Positions 54,111 to 63,183 of a stretch of 64,000 nucleotides of DNA are shown here, one piece after another. The stretch comes from Stenotrophomonas sp. 57. GTDB lineage: Bacteria; Pseudomonadota; Gammaproteobacteria; Xanthomonadales; Xanthomonadaceae. Below the pieces are notes generated by a model that saw nothing but the letters and a program-made list of their open reading frames with translations, was not told the origin of the DNA and did not search any database. Position 1 is the stretch's first letter, and every line of letters starts with the position of its first letter. Made by a program: the position numbers and the translations under genes. The stretch is from NCBI RefSeq assembly GCF_030291075.1, contig NZ_CP127407.1, positions 1,486,001 to 1,550,000 on the forward strand, given 5' to 3'.

Positions 54111-54872
54111 ATGCGTCGCCTGCCCTGGGTGGGCCTGCCCACCGACAGTACCGTGCTCGGCCATCACCGCTTCGCGGTGGCCGGCGAGAAGTACGTGCGC
54201 GCGCTGGCCGAGGCCGCCGAAGTGACCCCGGTGGTACTGCCGAGCCTGCAGCCTCCTTTGCCGGCTGGCGACTGGCTGCAGGGGCTTGATGGCCTGCTGT
54301 TGACCGGTGCGGTCAGCAACATCGAGCCGCAGCACTACGAAGGTGGCCGCAGCTGGCGGGGCAACCCGCATGACCCGGCCCGTGACGCCAACGCGTTTGC
54401 GCTGCTGCATGAGGCATTGGCGCTGGATCTGCCGGTGCTGGCGATCTGCCGTGGTTTCCAGGAATTGAATGTCGCGCTGGGTGGCACGCTGCATCCGCAG
54501 GTACAGGCGGTGCCGGGTCTGACCGACCACCGGGAAGACCCGCATGCGCCGGTAGAGATGCAGTATGGGCCGGCCCACGCGGTCACCCTGGCCGTCGATG
54601 GCTGGTTGGCGCAGTGGCAGGGCGGTGACCGCGCGCAGGTCAATTCGGTGCACGGGCAGGGTATTGCGCGACTGGCCGACGGTCTGCAGGTCGAGGCCCG
54701 GGCCGATGACGGACTGGTCGAAGCGGCCCGCAGCGCGCATCATCGTTTCGTGCTCGGCGTACAGTGGCACCCGGAGTGGCGTGTCATGCAGGCGCCGTTC
54801 TATCACGCTATTTTCCGTGCGTTCGGCCAAGCTTGCCGAGAGCACCAACAGAACCGACTGGATTCCCGATGA
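54111..54872 (+). CDS. puuD: Gamma-glutamyl-gamma-aminobutyrate hydrolase
   Basis: A class I glutamine-amidotransferase-fold hydrolase of 253 residues that releases GABA and glutamate from gamma-glutamyl-GABA. The nucleophile is Cys113 in PVLAICRGFQELNVALGG, and His and Glu are in FVLGVQWHPEWR. LLTGAVSNIEPQHYEG near residue 64 is the family's substrate-side motif. In Pseudomonas the equivalent is SpuA. Its TGA overlaps the puuA start (ATGA), so they are co-translated. Confidence 0.92.
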   Translation: MRRLPWVGLPTDSTVLGHHRFAVAGEKYVRALAEAAEVTPVVLPSLQPPLPAGDWLQGLDGLLLTGAVSNIEPQHYEGGRSWRGNPHDPARDANAFALLHEALALDLPVLAICRGFQELNVALGGTLHPQVQAVPGLTDHREDPHAPVEMQYGPAHAVTLAVDGWLAQWQGGDRAQVNSVHGQGIARLADGLQVEARADDGLVEAARSAHHRFVLGVQWHPEWRVMQAPFYHAIFRAFGQACREHQQNRLDSR

Positions 54873-56266
54873 GTTCCCGAACGCGTCCGCGCAAGACGGC
54901 CACGCCCCCCGCACCGCAGGAAAGCAGCTTGCTGCGCTGGTTGAAGGAGCGGCGCATCACCGAGGTCGAATGCCTGGTGCCGGACATCACCGGCAACGCG
55001 CGCGGCAAGATCATTCCTGCCGACAAGTTCTCGCACGATTACGGTACGCGCCTGCCCGAAGGCATCTTCGCCACCACCGTCACCGGCGAGTTCCCTGACG
55101 ACTACTACGAGCTGACCTCGCCGTCGGACTCGGACATGATGCTGCGCCCGGACCCGGATACGGTGCGCATGGTGCCGTGGGCGGCCGATGCCACCGCGCA
55201 GGTGATCCACGACTGCTACACCAAGCATGGCGAGCCGCACGAGCTGGCGCCACGCAACGTGCTGCGCCGCGTGCTGGCCGGATATGCCGAACTGGGCCTG
55301 CGCCCGGTGGTGGCGCCGGAGCTGGAGTTCTTCCTGGTGCAGAAGAACACCGACCCGGACTTCCCGCTGCTGCCGCCGGCTGGTCGCTCGGGGCGCCCGG
55401 AAACGGCGCGGCAGTCGTACTCGATCGATGCGGTCAACGAGTTCGACCCGATCCTCGACCTGATGTACGACTACGCCGATGCGATGAAGCTGGACGTGGA
55501 CACGCTGATCCACGAATCCGGCGCGGCGCAGCTGGAAGTCAATTTCACCCATGCCGATGCGATGGACCTGGCCGACCAGGTCTTCCTGTTCAAGCGCACC
55601 ATGCGCGAGGCGGCAATGCGCCACGGGGTGTACGCCACCTTCCTGGCCAAGCCGATGGAGAACGAGCCGGGCAGTGCCATGCACATCCACCAGAGCCTGG
55701 TGCGGGTGAGCGACGGCACCAACGTGTTTGCCGGTGATACCGAAGTCGAAGGCGAGTTCAGCCCGGTGTTCGGCCATTACCTGGGCGGCCTGCAGAAGTA
55801 CGCGCCGCAGGCGATGGCGTTCTTCGCGCCGAACGTGAATTCCTACCGCCGGCTGGTGTTCGGCGAGGTCTCGCCGAGCAATGTGCACTGGGGCTTCGAC
55901 AACCGCACCTGCGGCCTGCGCGTGCCGCTGGACACACCCGAGAACATGCGCGTTGAGAGCCGTTTCGCCGGCTCCGACGCCAACCCCTACCTGGCGATGG
56001 CCGCGACCCTGGCCTGCGGCCTGCTCGGCATCCGTGAGCGGCTGGCACCGGACGCGCCGGTGACCGGCAGCGCCAAGGAACTGGGCTACAACCTGCCGCG
56101 CTCGCTGGGCGAGGCGCTGGACGGGCTGGAGCAGTGCAGCGAGCTGCAGGCCCTGCTGGGCGAGCGCTTCTGCCGGGCCTACATCTCGGTCAAACGCAAG
56201 GAATACGAGACCTTTTTCCGTGTCATCAGCTCGTGGGAGCGCGAGTTCCTGCTGCTGAACGTCTGA
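54869..56266 (+). CDS. puuA: Gamma-glutamylputrescine synthetase (glutamine synthetase family)
   Basis: A 465-residue ligase that joins glutamate to putrescine with ATP, the first step of the pathway. Glutamine-synthetase motifs: DITGNARGKIIPADKF, PELEFFLV (metal), HESGAAQLEVNF, PGSAMHIHQSL (ATP site) and NRTCGLRVP. The sequence is of the PuuA/SpuB type rather than GlnA: there is no adenylylation loop NLYDLPPE. ATG 54869 overlaps the puuD stop. Residues before about 20 are variable and basic. potF follows 91 bases later. Confidence 0.93.
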   Translation: MSSRTRPRKTATPPAPQESSLLRWLKERRITEVECLVPDITGNARGKIIPADKFSHDYGTRLPEGIFATTVTGEFPDDYYELTSPSDSDMMLRPDPDTVRMVPWAADATAQVIHDCYTKHGEPHELAPRNVLRRVLAGYAELGLRPVVAPELEFFLVQKNTDPDFPLLPPAGRSGRPETARQSYSIDAVNEFDPILDLMYDYADAMKLDVDTLIHESGAAQLEVNFTHADAMDLADQVFLFKRTMREAAMRHGVYATFLAKPMENEPGSAMHIHQSLVRVSDGTNVFAGDTEVEGEFSPVFGHYLGGLQKYAPQAMAFFAPNVNSYRRLVFGEVSPSNVHWGFDNRTCGLRVPLDTPENMRVESRFAGSDANPYLAMAATLACGLLGIRERLAPDAPVTGSAKELGYNLPRSLGEALDGLEQCSELQALLGERFCRAYISVKRKEYETFFRVISSWEREFLLLNV

Positions 56267-56357
56267 GCATCTGGAATAGAAAAATCCGCCGCCGGGGGGT
56301 AGGCTGGCACCCGTTGCCGGCCCCGCCGGCCCCCCTTCCCGCATTCTGGAGCACCCG

Positions 56358-57467
56358 ATGAAGCTGCGTATCCTCACGCTCGGCCTGGCCTCCGCCATGC
56401 TTGCCGCCTGTGGCGGTGGCAAAGGCGGCGCGCAGGACAGCCAGGTCCTGAACGTCTACAACTACAGCGATTACATCGCCGAGGACACCATCCCGACCTT
56501 CGAGAAGGAGAGCGGCATCAAGGTGACCTACGATGTGTTCGACAGCGACGAGATGGTCGAGACCAAGCTGCTGGCCGGCAACAGCGGCTACGACGTGGTG
56601 GTGCCGACCCTGAACTTCTTCGGGCGCCAGATCCAGGCCGGCGTGTTCCTGCCGCTGGACAAGAGCAAGATCCCGAACCTGGCCAACCTCGATCCGGCGG
56701 TGATGAAGCGCATCGCCACCCAGGACCCGGGCAACCAGTACGGCGTGCCGTACATGATCGGCACCACCGGCATCGGCTACAACGTGGAGATGCTGAAGCA
56801 GCGTTTCGGCGGCAGCACCGACATCGCCAACAGCTGGGACCTGGTGTTCAAGCCGGAGAACATCAGCAAGATGAAGGACTGCGGCGTGACCATCCTGGAC
56901 ACGCCGGCGGACATGATCCCGATCGCGCTGCATTATCTGGGCCTGGACCCGCACAGCGGCGACCCGGCCGAGCTGCAGAAGGCGGCCGACCTGCTGAAGT
57001 CGATCCGCCCGTACGTGCAGAACTTCCACTCCTCGCAGTACGTGGGTTCGCTGGCCAACGGCGGCACCTGCCTGGTGGTGGGCTGGTCGGGTGACATCAT
57101 CCAGGCCCGCGACCGCGCCGAGGAAGCCAGCAACGGCGTGCACGTGGCCTATTCGATCCCGAAGGAAGGCGCCCCGCAGTGGTTCGACATGCTGGCGATC
57201 CCGAAGGATGCCAAGCACCCGGAAGCGGCCTACACGTTCATCAACTACCTGCTGGAACCGAAGGTCGCCGCGGCCAACACCAACTTCATCCACTACGCCA
57301 ACCCGATCCCGACCGCCACCCCGCTGGTGGACGAGGCGATCCGTACCGACCCGACCATCTACCCGCCGGCCGATGTGGCCGAGAAGATGTTCACCTACTC
57401 GATCAACACGCCGGAGACCGACAAGCTCTACACCCGGCTGTGGACCGAGGTGAAGACCGGCAGGTGA
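56358..57467 (+). CDS. potF: Putrescine-binding periplasmic lipoprotein (PotF-like)
   Basis: A 369-residue solute-binding protein with lipobox LAAC (Cys near 18). Family motifs include VLNVYNYSDYIAEDTIPTFE, DSDEMVETKLLAGNSGYDVV, YGVPYMIGTTGIGYN and MLAIPKDAKHPEAAYTFINY. The aromatic and acidic residues expected to grip a diamine are in YNYSDYIAED and VGWSGDI. It follows puuA by 91 bases. The ATPase and permease genes lie 4.5 kb further on, behind an efflux operon and a strong terminator. Confidence 0.9.
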   Translation: MKLRILTLGLASAMLAACGGGKGGAQDSQVLNVYNYSDYIAEDTIPTFEKESGIKVTYDVFDSDEMVETKLLAGNSGYDVVVPTLNFFGRQIQAGVFLPLDKSKIPNLANLDPAVMKRIATQDPGNQYGVPYMIGTTGIGYNVEMLKQRFGGSTDIANSWDLVFKPENISKMKDCGVTILDTPADMIPIALHYLGLDPHSGDPAELQKAADLLKSIRPYVQNFHSSQYVGSLANGGTCLVVGWSGDIIQARDRAEEASNGVHVAYSIPKEGAPQWFDMLAIPKDAKHPEAAYTFINYLLEPKVAAANTNFIHYANPIPTATPLVDEAIRTDPTIYPPADVAEKMFTYSINTPETDKLYTRLWTEVKTGR

Positions 57468-57475
57468 TGTGACGG

Positions 57476-57497
57476 CAGCGCCGGGTCATGCCCGGCC
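57476..57497. repeat. Palindrome CGCCGGGTCATGCCCGGC
   Basis: A short palindrome like the cores of SMAG units, without the full GTAG head, just after the potF stop. Confidence 0.5.
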
Positions 57498-57523
57498 GCG
57501 GCCGGCAGACATCGGCACGCAGG

Positions 57524-57554
57524 AAACGGAGGCCAGCGGCCTCCGTTTTTTTTT
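57524..57554 (+). terminator. Rho-independent terminator after potF
   Basis: An 11-bp perfect stem (57524-57534 with 57538-57548) with loop AGC and nine T. It cleanly separates potF from the efflux operon downstream. Confidence 0.93.
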
Positions 57555-57616
57555 CACCTCATGTCCGCGCGACTTCCCCTACCGTCCCGTATGGCACCGA
57601 CCGACGCCTCGAGACA

Positions 57617-58783
57617 ATGACCGAACAGCCCCAGCGCGCAGACGCCGCCCCTGATGAAACGCCCTCCACTGAGGACAAGCCTTCGCCGCTGAAGAATCCC
57701 AAGGTCCGCTGGACCCTGGCCATCATCGGCGCCGTCGTGGTCATCGCCCTGGTTGCCTGGCTGATCTACCACCTGCTGGTCGGCCGCTACCTGCAGGACA
57801 CCAACAACGCCTACCTGCAGGCCGACGCGGTAGCGGTGGCTCCGCGCATCAATGGCTACGTGACCGAAGTGCTGGTGGAGGACAACCAGTGGGTCAAGGC
57901 CGGCGAACCGCTGCTGCGTATCGACCCGCGTACCTACCGTGCGACGCTGGACCAGGCCGAGGCGGTGATCGCCGTGCGTGAAGCCGACATCGCCGCCGCT
58001 GCGGCTGGGGTGCAGGGCCAGCAGTCCAGCCTGCTGCAGGCGCGTACCCAGCTCACCGCTGCCACCGCCTCGCTGCGCTTCGGCAAGGCCGAGCTGGCGC
58101 GATTCATCCCGCTGGCGGCCAGTGGTGCCGACACCCATGAACATGTTGAAAGCCTGCGCCACGACGTCGAGCGCGCCCAGGCCCAGTACGATGCGGCCAG
58201 AGCGCAGATCCAGGGCGCACAGAGCCAGATCGAGGCCAGCCAGGCCCAGCTTGAGCAGGCCCAGGCCGGGCTGAAGCAGGCGCAGGCCGACGCCGCGCAG
58301 GCGCGGGTGGCGTTCGAGGACACCGAGCTACGCGCGCGCATCGATGGCCGTGTCGGCAACAAGACCGTGCAGGTTGGCCAGTTCGTTGCTGCCGGCACCC
58401 GAACCATGACCATCGTGCCGGTCGAATCGCTGTACCTCAGTGCCAACTTCAAGGAAACCCAGGTGGGCCTGATGCGCGCCGGGCAGCCGGCCGAGATCAA
58501 GGTCGATGCGTTGCCTGGCACGACGCTGCGCGGCACGGTGGAGAGCATTTCGCCGGGTACCGGCTCGCAGTTCGCGCTGCTGCCGCCGCAGAACGCCACG
58601 GGCAACTTCACCAAGGTGGTGCAGCGCGTGCCGGTCCGCATCCGGGTGGACGCCGGTGAAGAAGCACGCAAGGTGCTGGTGCCGGGCATGTCGGTGGAGG
58701 TGACCGTCGATACCCGCAGCGCCAAGGATGCACGCGAGCGCACGCATGACGAGGCCGAAGCCACGGGTGCGCCGGCGCGATGA
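57617..58783 (+). CDS. EmrA-type HlyD-family adaptor protein
   Basis: A 388-residue periplasmic adaptor of an MFS tripartite pump. One membrane helix lies at about 33-58 (WTLAIIGAVVVIALVAWLIY). The lipoyl halves are NAYLQADAVAVAPRINGYV and ELRARIDGRVGNKTVQVGQF, with a long coiled coil between (about 110-240; SQIEASQAQLEQAQAG). ATG 57617 follows a good distance after the terminator. It overlaps the transporter gene by 4 bases. The family resembles EmrA, and the gene order A-B-channel differs from the emrRCAB operon described in S. maltophilia. Confidence 0.9.
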   Translation: MTEQPQRADAAPDETPSTEDKPSPLKNPKVRWTLAIIGAVVVIALVAWLIYHLLVGRYLQDTNNAYLQADAVAVAPRINGYVTEVLVEDNQWVKAGEPLLRIDPRTYRATLDQAEAVIAVREADIAAAAAGVQGQQSSLLQARTQLTAATASLRFGKAELARFIPLAASGADTHEHVESLRHDVERAQAQYDAARAQIQGAQSQIEASQAQLEQAQAGLKQAQADAAQARVAFEDTELRARIDGRVGNKTVQVGQFVAAGTRTMTIVPVESLYLSANFKETQVGLMRAGQPAEIKVDALPGTTLRGTVESISPGTGSQFALLPPQNATGNFTKVVQRVPVRIRVDAGEEARKVLVPGMSVEVTVDTRSAKDARERTHDEAEATGAPAR

Positions 58784-60336
58784 GCACCCCCGCCGCTTCC
58801 GCTGCGCCCACCACCGAAGGCAAGGCTGATGCGAGTGCCTGGCTGGCCGTGGCGGCCGGCACCATCGGCTCGTTCATGGCCACGCTGGACATCTCCATCG
58901 TCAATGCGGCCCTTCCCACCATCCAGGGCGAGGTTGGCGCCAGTGGCACCGAGGGCACCTGGATATCCACCGCCTTCCTTGTCTCGGAAATCGTAATGAT
59001 TCCGCTGACCGGCTGGTTCGTGCGCACGCTGGGCCTGCGCACCTTCCTGCTGATCTGCGCCACGCTGTTCACCGCGTTCTCGGTGATGTGCGGGCTGGCC
59101 GACTCGCTCCCGATGATGATCGCTGGACGGGTCGGGCAGGGTTTTGCCGGTGGTGCGCTGATCCCGACCGCGCTGACCATCGTCGGCACGCGGCTGCCGC
59201 CGACGCAGCAGCCCCTGGGTACGGCGTTGTTCGGCATGACCGTGATCCTGGGCCCGGTGATCGGGCCCTTGCTGGGGGGCTGGTTGACCGAGAACGTCAG
59301 CTGGCACTACGCGTTCTTCATCAACGTGCCGATCTGCGCCGGGCTGGTGGCCCTGCTGCTGCTTGGCCTGCCGCATGAAACGTCTGATTGGGGCGGGCTG
59401 CTGCGTGCGGACTGGCTGGGCATTGTCGGCATGACCGCGGGCCTTTCCGCGCTGACCGTGGTGCTGGAGGACGGCCAGCGCGAGCGCTGGTTCGAATCCA
59501 CCATGATCGTGGTACTCAGCATCGTCTCGGTGCTCGGCTTCGCGCTGCTGGCGCTCTCGCAGTTCACCAGCAAGGCGCCGGTCATCCGCCTCAACATTCT
59601 GTTCCAGCGTAGTTTCGGCGCAGTGTTCGTGATGGTCATGGCGGTGGGCATGATCCTGTTCGGGGTCATGTACATGATTCCGCAGTTCCTGGCGGTCATC
59701 GCCGGCTACAACACCGAGCAGGCCGGCTATGTGCTGCTGCTGGCCGGCCTGCCGACCATCCTGCTGATGCCGTTGATGCCGAAGATGCTGGAAACGGTCG
59801 ACGTGCGCATCATGGTGTTCGGTGGCATGTTGTGCTTCGCTGCGGCCTGCTTCGTCAACCTGGGGCTGACCCCGGACAGCATCGGCCCGCACTTCGTCAT
59901 CGGCCAGCTGCTGCAGGGCTGCGGGCTGGCGCTGGCGATGATGGCGCTGAACCAGGCCGCCATCACTTCGGTACCGCGCGAGTACGCCAGCGATGCTTCG
60001 GGCCTGTTCAACGCTGCGCGCAACCTCGGCGGCTCGATCGGGCTGGCCATCATCTCCACCTTCCAGGAACGCCGCGCCACCCTGCACATCGATGCGATCG
60101 GCAGCAGTGTCACCGCCAACTCGACCATTGCCCAGGACGCGCTGCATGCCTACGGCCAGCAGCTGGGTGACGCGACGCAGGCAATGGCGGTGCTGGCGCA
60201 GACGGTGCAGATGCAGGCGATGGTGATGGCCTACAACGACCTGTTCTGGATCTTCGGCCTGATCGTGGTGGCGACCCTGCCGCTGGTGTTCCTGCTCAAG
60301 CCCCTGCCCAAGGGCGTTCCATTGGCGATGCACTGA
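58780..60336 (+). CDS. EmrB-type DHA2-family MFS efflux transporter
   Basis: A 518-residue drug:H+ antiporter with 14 predicted helices. The DHA2 motifs are FMATLDISIVNAALPTIQGE (helix 1), TGWFVRTLGLRTFLL, GRVGQGFAGGALIPTALTIV and the antiporter motif LGPVIGPLLGGWLTENVSWH. It exports drugs with the adaptor upstream and the channel downstream; the substrates are unknown. It overlaps both neighbours (4 bases and 1 base), so the three are translationally coupled. Confidence 0.93.
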   Translation: MSTPAASAAPTTEGKADASAWLAVAAGTIGSFMATLDISIVNAALPTIQGEVGASGTEGTWISTAFLVSEIVMIPLTGWFVRTLGLRTFLLICATLFTAFSVMCGLADSLPMMIAGRVGQGFAGGALIPTALTIVGTRLPPTQQPLGTALFGMTVILGPVIGPLLGGWLTENVSWHYAFFINVPICAGLVALLLLGLPHETSDWGGLLRADWLGIVGMTAGLSALTVVLEDGQRERWFESTMIVVLSIVSVLGFALLALSQFTSKAPVIRLNILFQRSFGAVFVMVMAVGMILFGVMYMIPQFLAVIAGYNTEQAGYVLLLAGLPTILLMPLMPKMLETVDVRIMVFGGMLCFAAACFVNLGLTPDSIGPHFVIGQLLQGCGLALAMMALNQAAITSVPREYASDASGLFNAARNLGGSIGLAIISTFQERRATLHIDAIGSSVTANSTIAQDALHAYGQQLGDATQAMAVLAQTVQMQAMVMAYNDLFWIFGLIVVATLPLVFLLKPLPKGVPLAMH

Positions 60337-61877
60337 TGACTTCGATGACCCTGCCCGTGTCCCTTCGCCTGCGCCGGCTGTGCCCGGCCGCGCTGCCGCT
60401 GCTGTTGGCCGGTTGCATGTTGGGGCCGGATTACGTGAAACCGGACGTGGCCACCGGCGCGACCGCGCAGGCGCGGTTGCCGCGCGCGGCGCAGGCCGGC
60501 GTGCAGCCCGCGACCCCGCCCAGCCAGTGGTGGCGCGCGCTCAACGATCCACTGCTGGACCAGCTGGTGGACGAGGCGCTGCGCAACAGCCCCAACCTGC
60601 GCGCCGCCCAGGCCAAGCTGTTGGCCTCGCGCGCGCTGCAGCGCCAGCGCCGCGCCGAGCAGCTGCCCAGCGTGGGCGCTGCGGCAGGCTACGCCAACAT
60701 CAAGGCGCCGGATTCGATCGAGAACAGCGTGCGTGGCCTGGGCGAGAACATCGCCGGCGTGGCCGAGGCCAACGGCCGACCGCAGGAGGCGGCGCAGCTG
60801 CGCCAGCAGTTCGCCGACATCGATCTGGACACCGAACTCTACGTGGCCGGCTTCGACGCCAGCTGGGAACTAGACCTGTTCGGTCGGCGGCGTCGCGCCG
60901 CCGAGCAGGCAGCCGCCGAAGCCGAGGCCAACGCAGCCGCCCTGGCCGATGCGCAGGTGCAGCTGGCCGCGGAGCTGACACAGGCCTACCTGGGCTACCG
61001 CAGCAGCCGCGAGCGTATCGCGCTGGCCGAAAACAACCTTCGCGCCGCCGATGAAAGCCTGCAGCTGACCCGTCAGCGCCGCCAGCGCGGCGCCGATTCC
61101 GACCTGCAGGTCGAGCGCGCGCAGGCCCAGCTGCAACAGCAGCAGGCTGCGCTGCCGCCGCTGCAGGCACAGGCCGATGAGGCCCGCGACGTGCTGGCCC
61201 TGATGGTTGGCCGCGAGCCGGGGGCGCTGGATGCGCGGTTGGCGGCGGACCAGCCGTTGCCGGTGTTGCCGGCCAGCGTGCCGGTGGATGACGCGGGCGC
61301 GTTGATCCAGCGCCGGCCGGACGTGCGCAAGGCGGAGCGCGAGCTGGCGGCCTCCTCGGCGCAGATCGGCCAGGCGATCTCGGCCTACTTTCCGCAGGTG
61401 ACCCTGCTGGGCAGCCTCGGGGCGGGCGCCACATCGGTGTCCGACCTGGGGCGGGACTCGGCCGCTACCATCGTGGCCCCGTTCCTGCGCTGGTCGTTGT
61501 TCGACTTCGGCGTGAACAAGGCACGCGTGGCCCAGGCGCGAGCCGGCAATGAGGCCCGGCTGGCGGCTTACGAGGGCACGGTGCTGGCGGCGCTGCAGGA
61601 TGCCAACACCGCGCTGGCGCGCTTCGGAGCGGCTCGCCAGCAGCTGCAGGCCAGCGTCCGCGCCGAGGCCTCGGCAGACCGCTCGCTGGCCCTGATGCAG
61701 CAGCGCCGGCAGGCCGGGGCCACCTCGCAGATCGACCTGCTGGACGTGCAGCGCCAGCGCCTGCAGGCCCAGGATGCCGCCGCCCAGGCCCGCCTGCAGC
61801 TGCTGGTGCGCTACGTGGCGCTGCAGAAGAGCCTGGGTCTTGGCTGGCAGGACGCCCCGCCGGTGGCCGCGCGTTGA
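60336..61877 (+). CDS. Outer-membrane efflux lipoprotein (NodT family)
   Basis: A 513-residue channel with lipobox LLAGC (Cys near 28) and two outer-membrane-factor repeats (ELDLFGRRRRAAEQA; ISAYFPQVTLLGSLGAGATSV). It completes the A-B-C efflux set. Its start shares one base with the EmrB stop (TGATG). A SMAG pair follows immediately. There is no regulator gene in the operon. Confidence 0.9.
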   Translation: MTSMTLPVSLRLRRLCPAALPLLLAGCMLGPDYVKPDVATGATAQARLPRAAQAGVQPATPPSQWWRALNDPLLDQLVDEALRNSPNLRAAQAKLLASRALQRQRRAEQLPSVGAAAGYANIKAPDSIENSVRGLGENIAGVAEANGRPQEAAQLRQQFADIDLDTELYVAGFDASWELDLFGRRRRAAEQAAAEAEANAAALADAQVQLAAELTQAYLGYRSSRERIALAENNLRAADESLQLTRQRRQRGADSDLQVERAQAQLQQQQAALPPLQAQADEARDVLALMVGREPGALDARLAADQPLPVLPASVPVDDAGALIQRRPDVRKAERELAASSAQIGQAISAYFPQVTLLGSLGAGATSVSDLGRDSAATIVAPFLRWSLFDFGVNKARVAQARAGNEARLAAYEGTVLAALQDANTALARFGAARQQLQASVRAEASADRSLALMQQRRQAGATSQIDLLDVQRQRLQAQDAAAQARLQLLVRYVALQKSLGLGWQDAPPVAAR

Positions 61878-61884
61878 TACGTTC

Positions 61885-61948
61885 CGCCGGGCATGGCCCG
61901 GCGCTACCAGAACGATGCCACGCCGTAGCGCCGGGCCATGCCCGGCGA
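61885..61948. repeat. Inverted pair of GTAG-type palindromes (CGCCGGGC subtype)
   Basis: A minus-strand unit ends CGGCGCTAC at 61907 and a plus-strand unit starts GTAGCGCCGGG at 61925. They head away from each other and can stem-pair. Confidence 0.7.
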
Positions 61949-62046
61949 GCGCAGCGGCCAGCCGCCCGCCACAGCCTGTCATACCGTCATCGCCCCCCGG
62001 CCGGTAGAATGGCCGCCGCTGTCCACCGCCCGCTCCCGGAGCCCCC

Positions 62047-63183
62047 ATGCCCGTTGAAGCCCAGCCGGTAGCCGCCGTCGTCGACACGACCGGTGCGCCC
62101 GGCTATCTCTCCATTCGTGATTTGCGCAAGGAATTCGACGGTTTCGTCGCCGTCGACGACGTCAACCTGGACGTGCGCAAGGGCGAGATCTTTGCCCTGC
62201 TCGGTGGCTCCGGCAGCGGCAAATCGACCCTGCTGCGCTGCCTCGGCGGCTTCGAGACGCCCACCAAGGGCAGCATCACCCTCGATGGCCAGCGCCTGGA
62301 CGCGCTGCCGCCGTACCAGCGGCCGGTCAACATGATGTTCCAGTCCTACGCCCTGTTCCCGCACATGACGGTCGAGCAGAACATCGCCTTCGGCCTGAAG
62401 CAGGATGGCCTCGGCAAGGACGCGATCAGCAAGCGCGTCGGCGAGATGCTGGACCTGGTGCAGATGGGCCACCTGGGCAAGCGCAAGCCGCACCAGCTCT
62501 CCGGCGGCCAGCAGCAGCGCGTGGCGCTGGCGCGGTCGCTGGCCAAGGGGCCGAAGCTGCTGCTGCTGGACGAGCCTATGGGCGCGCTTGACAAGAAGCT
62601 GCGCTCGCAGATGCAGCTGGAGCTGGTCAGCATCATCGAATCGTCGGGCGTGACCTGCGTGATGGTTACCCACGACCAGGAAGAAGCGATGACCATGGCC
62701 ACCCGCATCGCGGTGATGGATGCCGGCTGGATCCAGCAGGTCGGCAAGCCCGACGAGGTCTACGAGCAGCCGGCCAACCGCTTCGTCGCCGAGTTCATCG
62801 GTTCGGTCAACCTGTTCGACGGGGTGATCGACGAGGACCTGCCCGAGTACGTCACCGTCCGCTCGCCGCTGTTCCCGGCGCCGATCTACATCGCCCATGG
62901 CATCACCTGCTACGAAGGGCAGCCAGTGGCGTTCGCGCTGCGCCCGGAGAAGGTGATGATCGGCAAGGACGAGCCGGAAGGGCACACCAACAAGGCTCAG
63001 GGCGTGATCGAGGACATCGCCTATTTCGGCAGCCACTCGGTCTACCACGTGCGGCTGCCCAGCGGTGCCAAGGTGCTGGCCAACTTCGCCAACTCGCAGC
63101 GCTGGGCCAGTGATGGCCTGACCTGGGGCGACAGCGTGTGGGTGCACTGGCGCGACAACGACGGCGTGGTGCTGACCTCATGA
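62047..63183 (+). CDS. potG: Putrescine ABC transporter ATP-binding protein (PotG-like)
   Basis: A 378-residue ATPase. Walker A GGSGSGKST (53-61), Q-loop MMFQSYALFPHMTVEQN, signature [16 protein letters not shown], Walker B LLLLDEPMGALDKKLR, and a C-terminal TOBE regulatory region (FALRPEKVMIGKDEPEG). This is the PotA/PotG type. It sits 163 bases after the efflux operon and is separate from potF, but its stop overlaps potH (ATGA). The partner binding protein is most likely PotF at 56358. Confidence 0.9.
   Translation: MPVEAQPVAAVVDTTGAPGYLSIRDLRKEFDGFVAVDDVNLDVRKGEIFALLGGSGSGKSTLLRCLGGFETPTKGSITLDGQRLDALPPYQRPVNMMFQSYALFPHMTVEQNIAFGLKQDGLGKDAISKRVGEMLDLVQMGHLGKRKPHQLSGGQQQRVALARSLAKGPKLLLLDEPMGALDKKLRSQMQLELVSIIESSGVTCVMVTHDQEEAMTMATRIAVMDAGWIQQVGKPDEVYEQPANRFVAEFIGSVNLFDGVIDEDLPEYVTVRSPLFPAPIYIAHGITCYEGQPVAFALRPEKVMIGKDEPEGHTNKAQGVIEDIAYFGSHSVYHVRLPSGAKVLANFANSQRWASDGLTWGDSVWVHWRDNDGVVLTS

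Noticed and set aside
57934..60333. 799-codon minus-strand frame opposite the EmrAB-like genes
   Set aside because: Shadow frame; the plus-strand products have complete family motifs.
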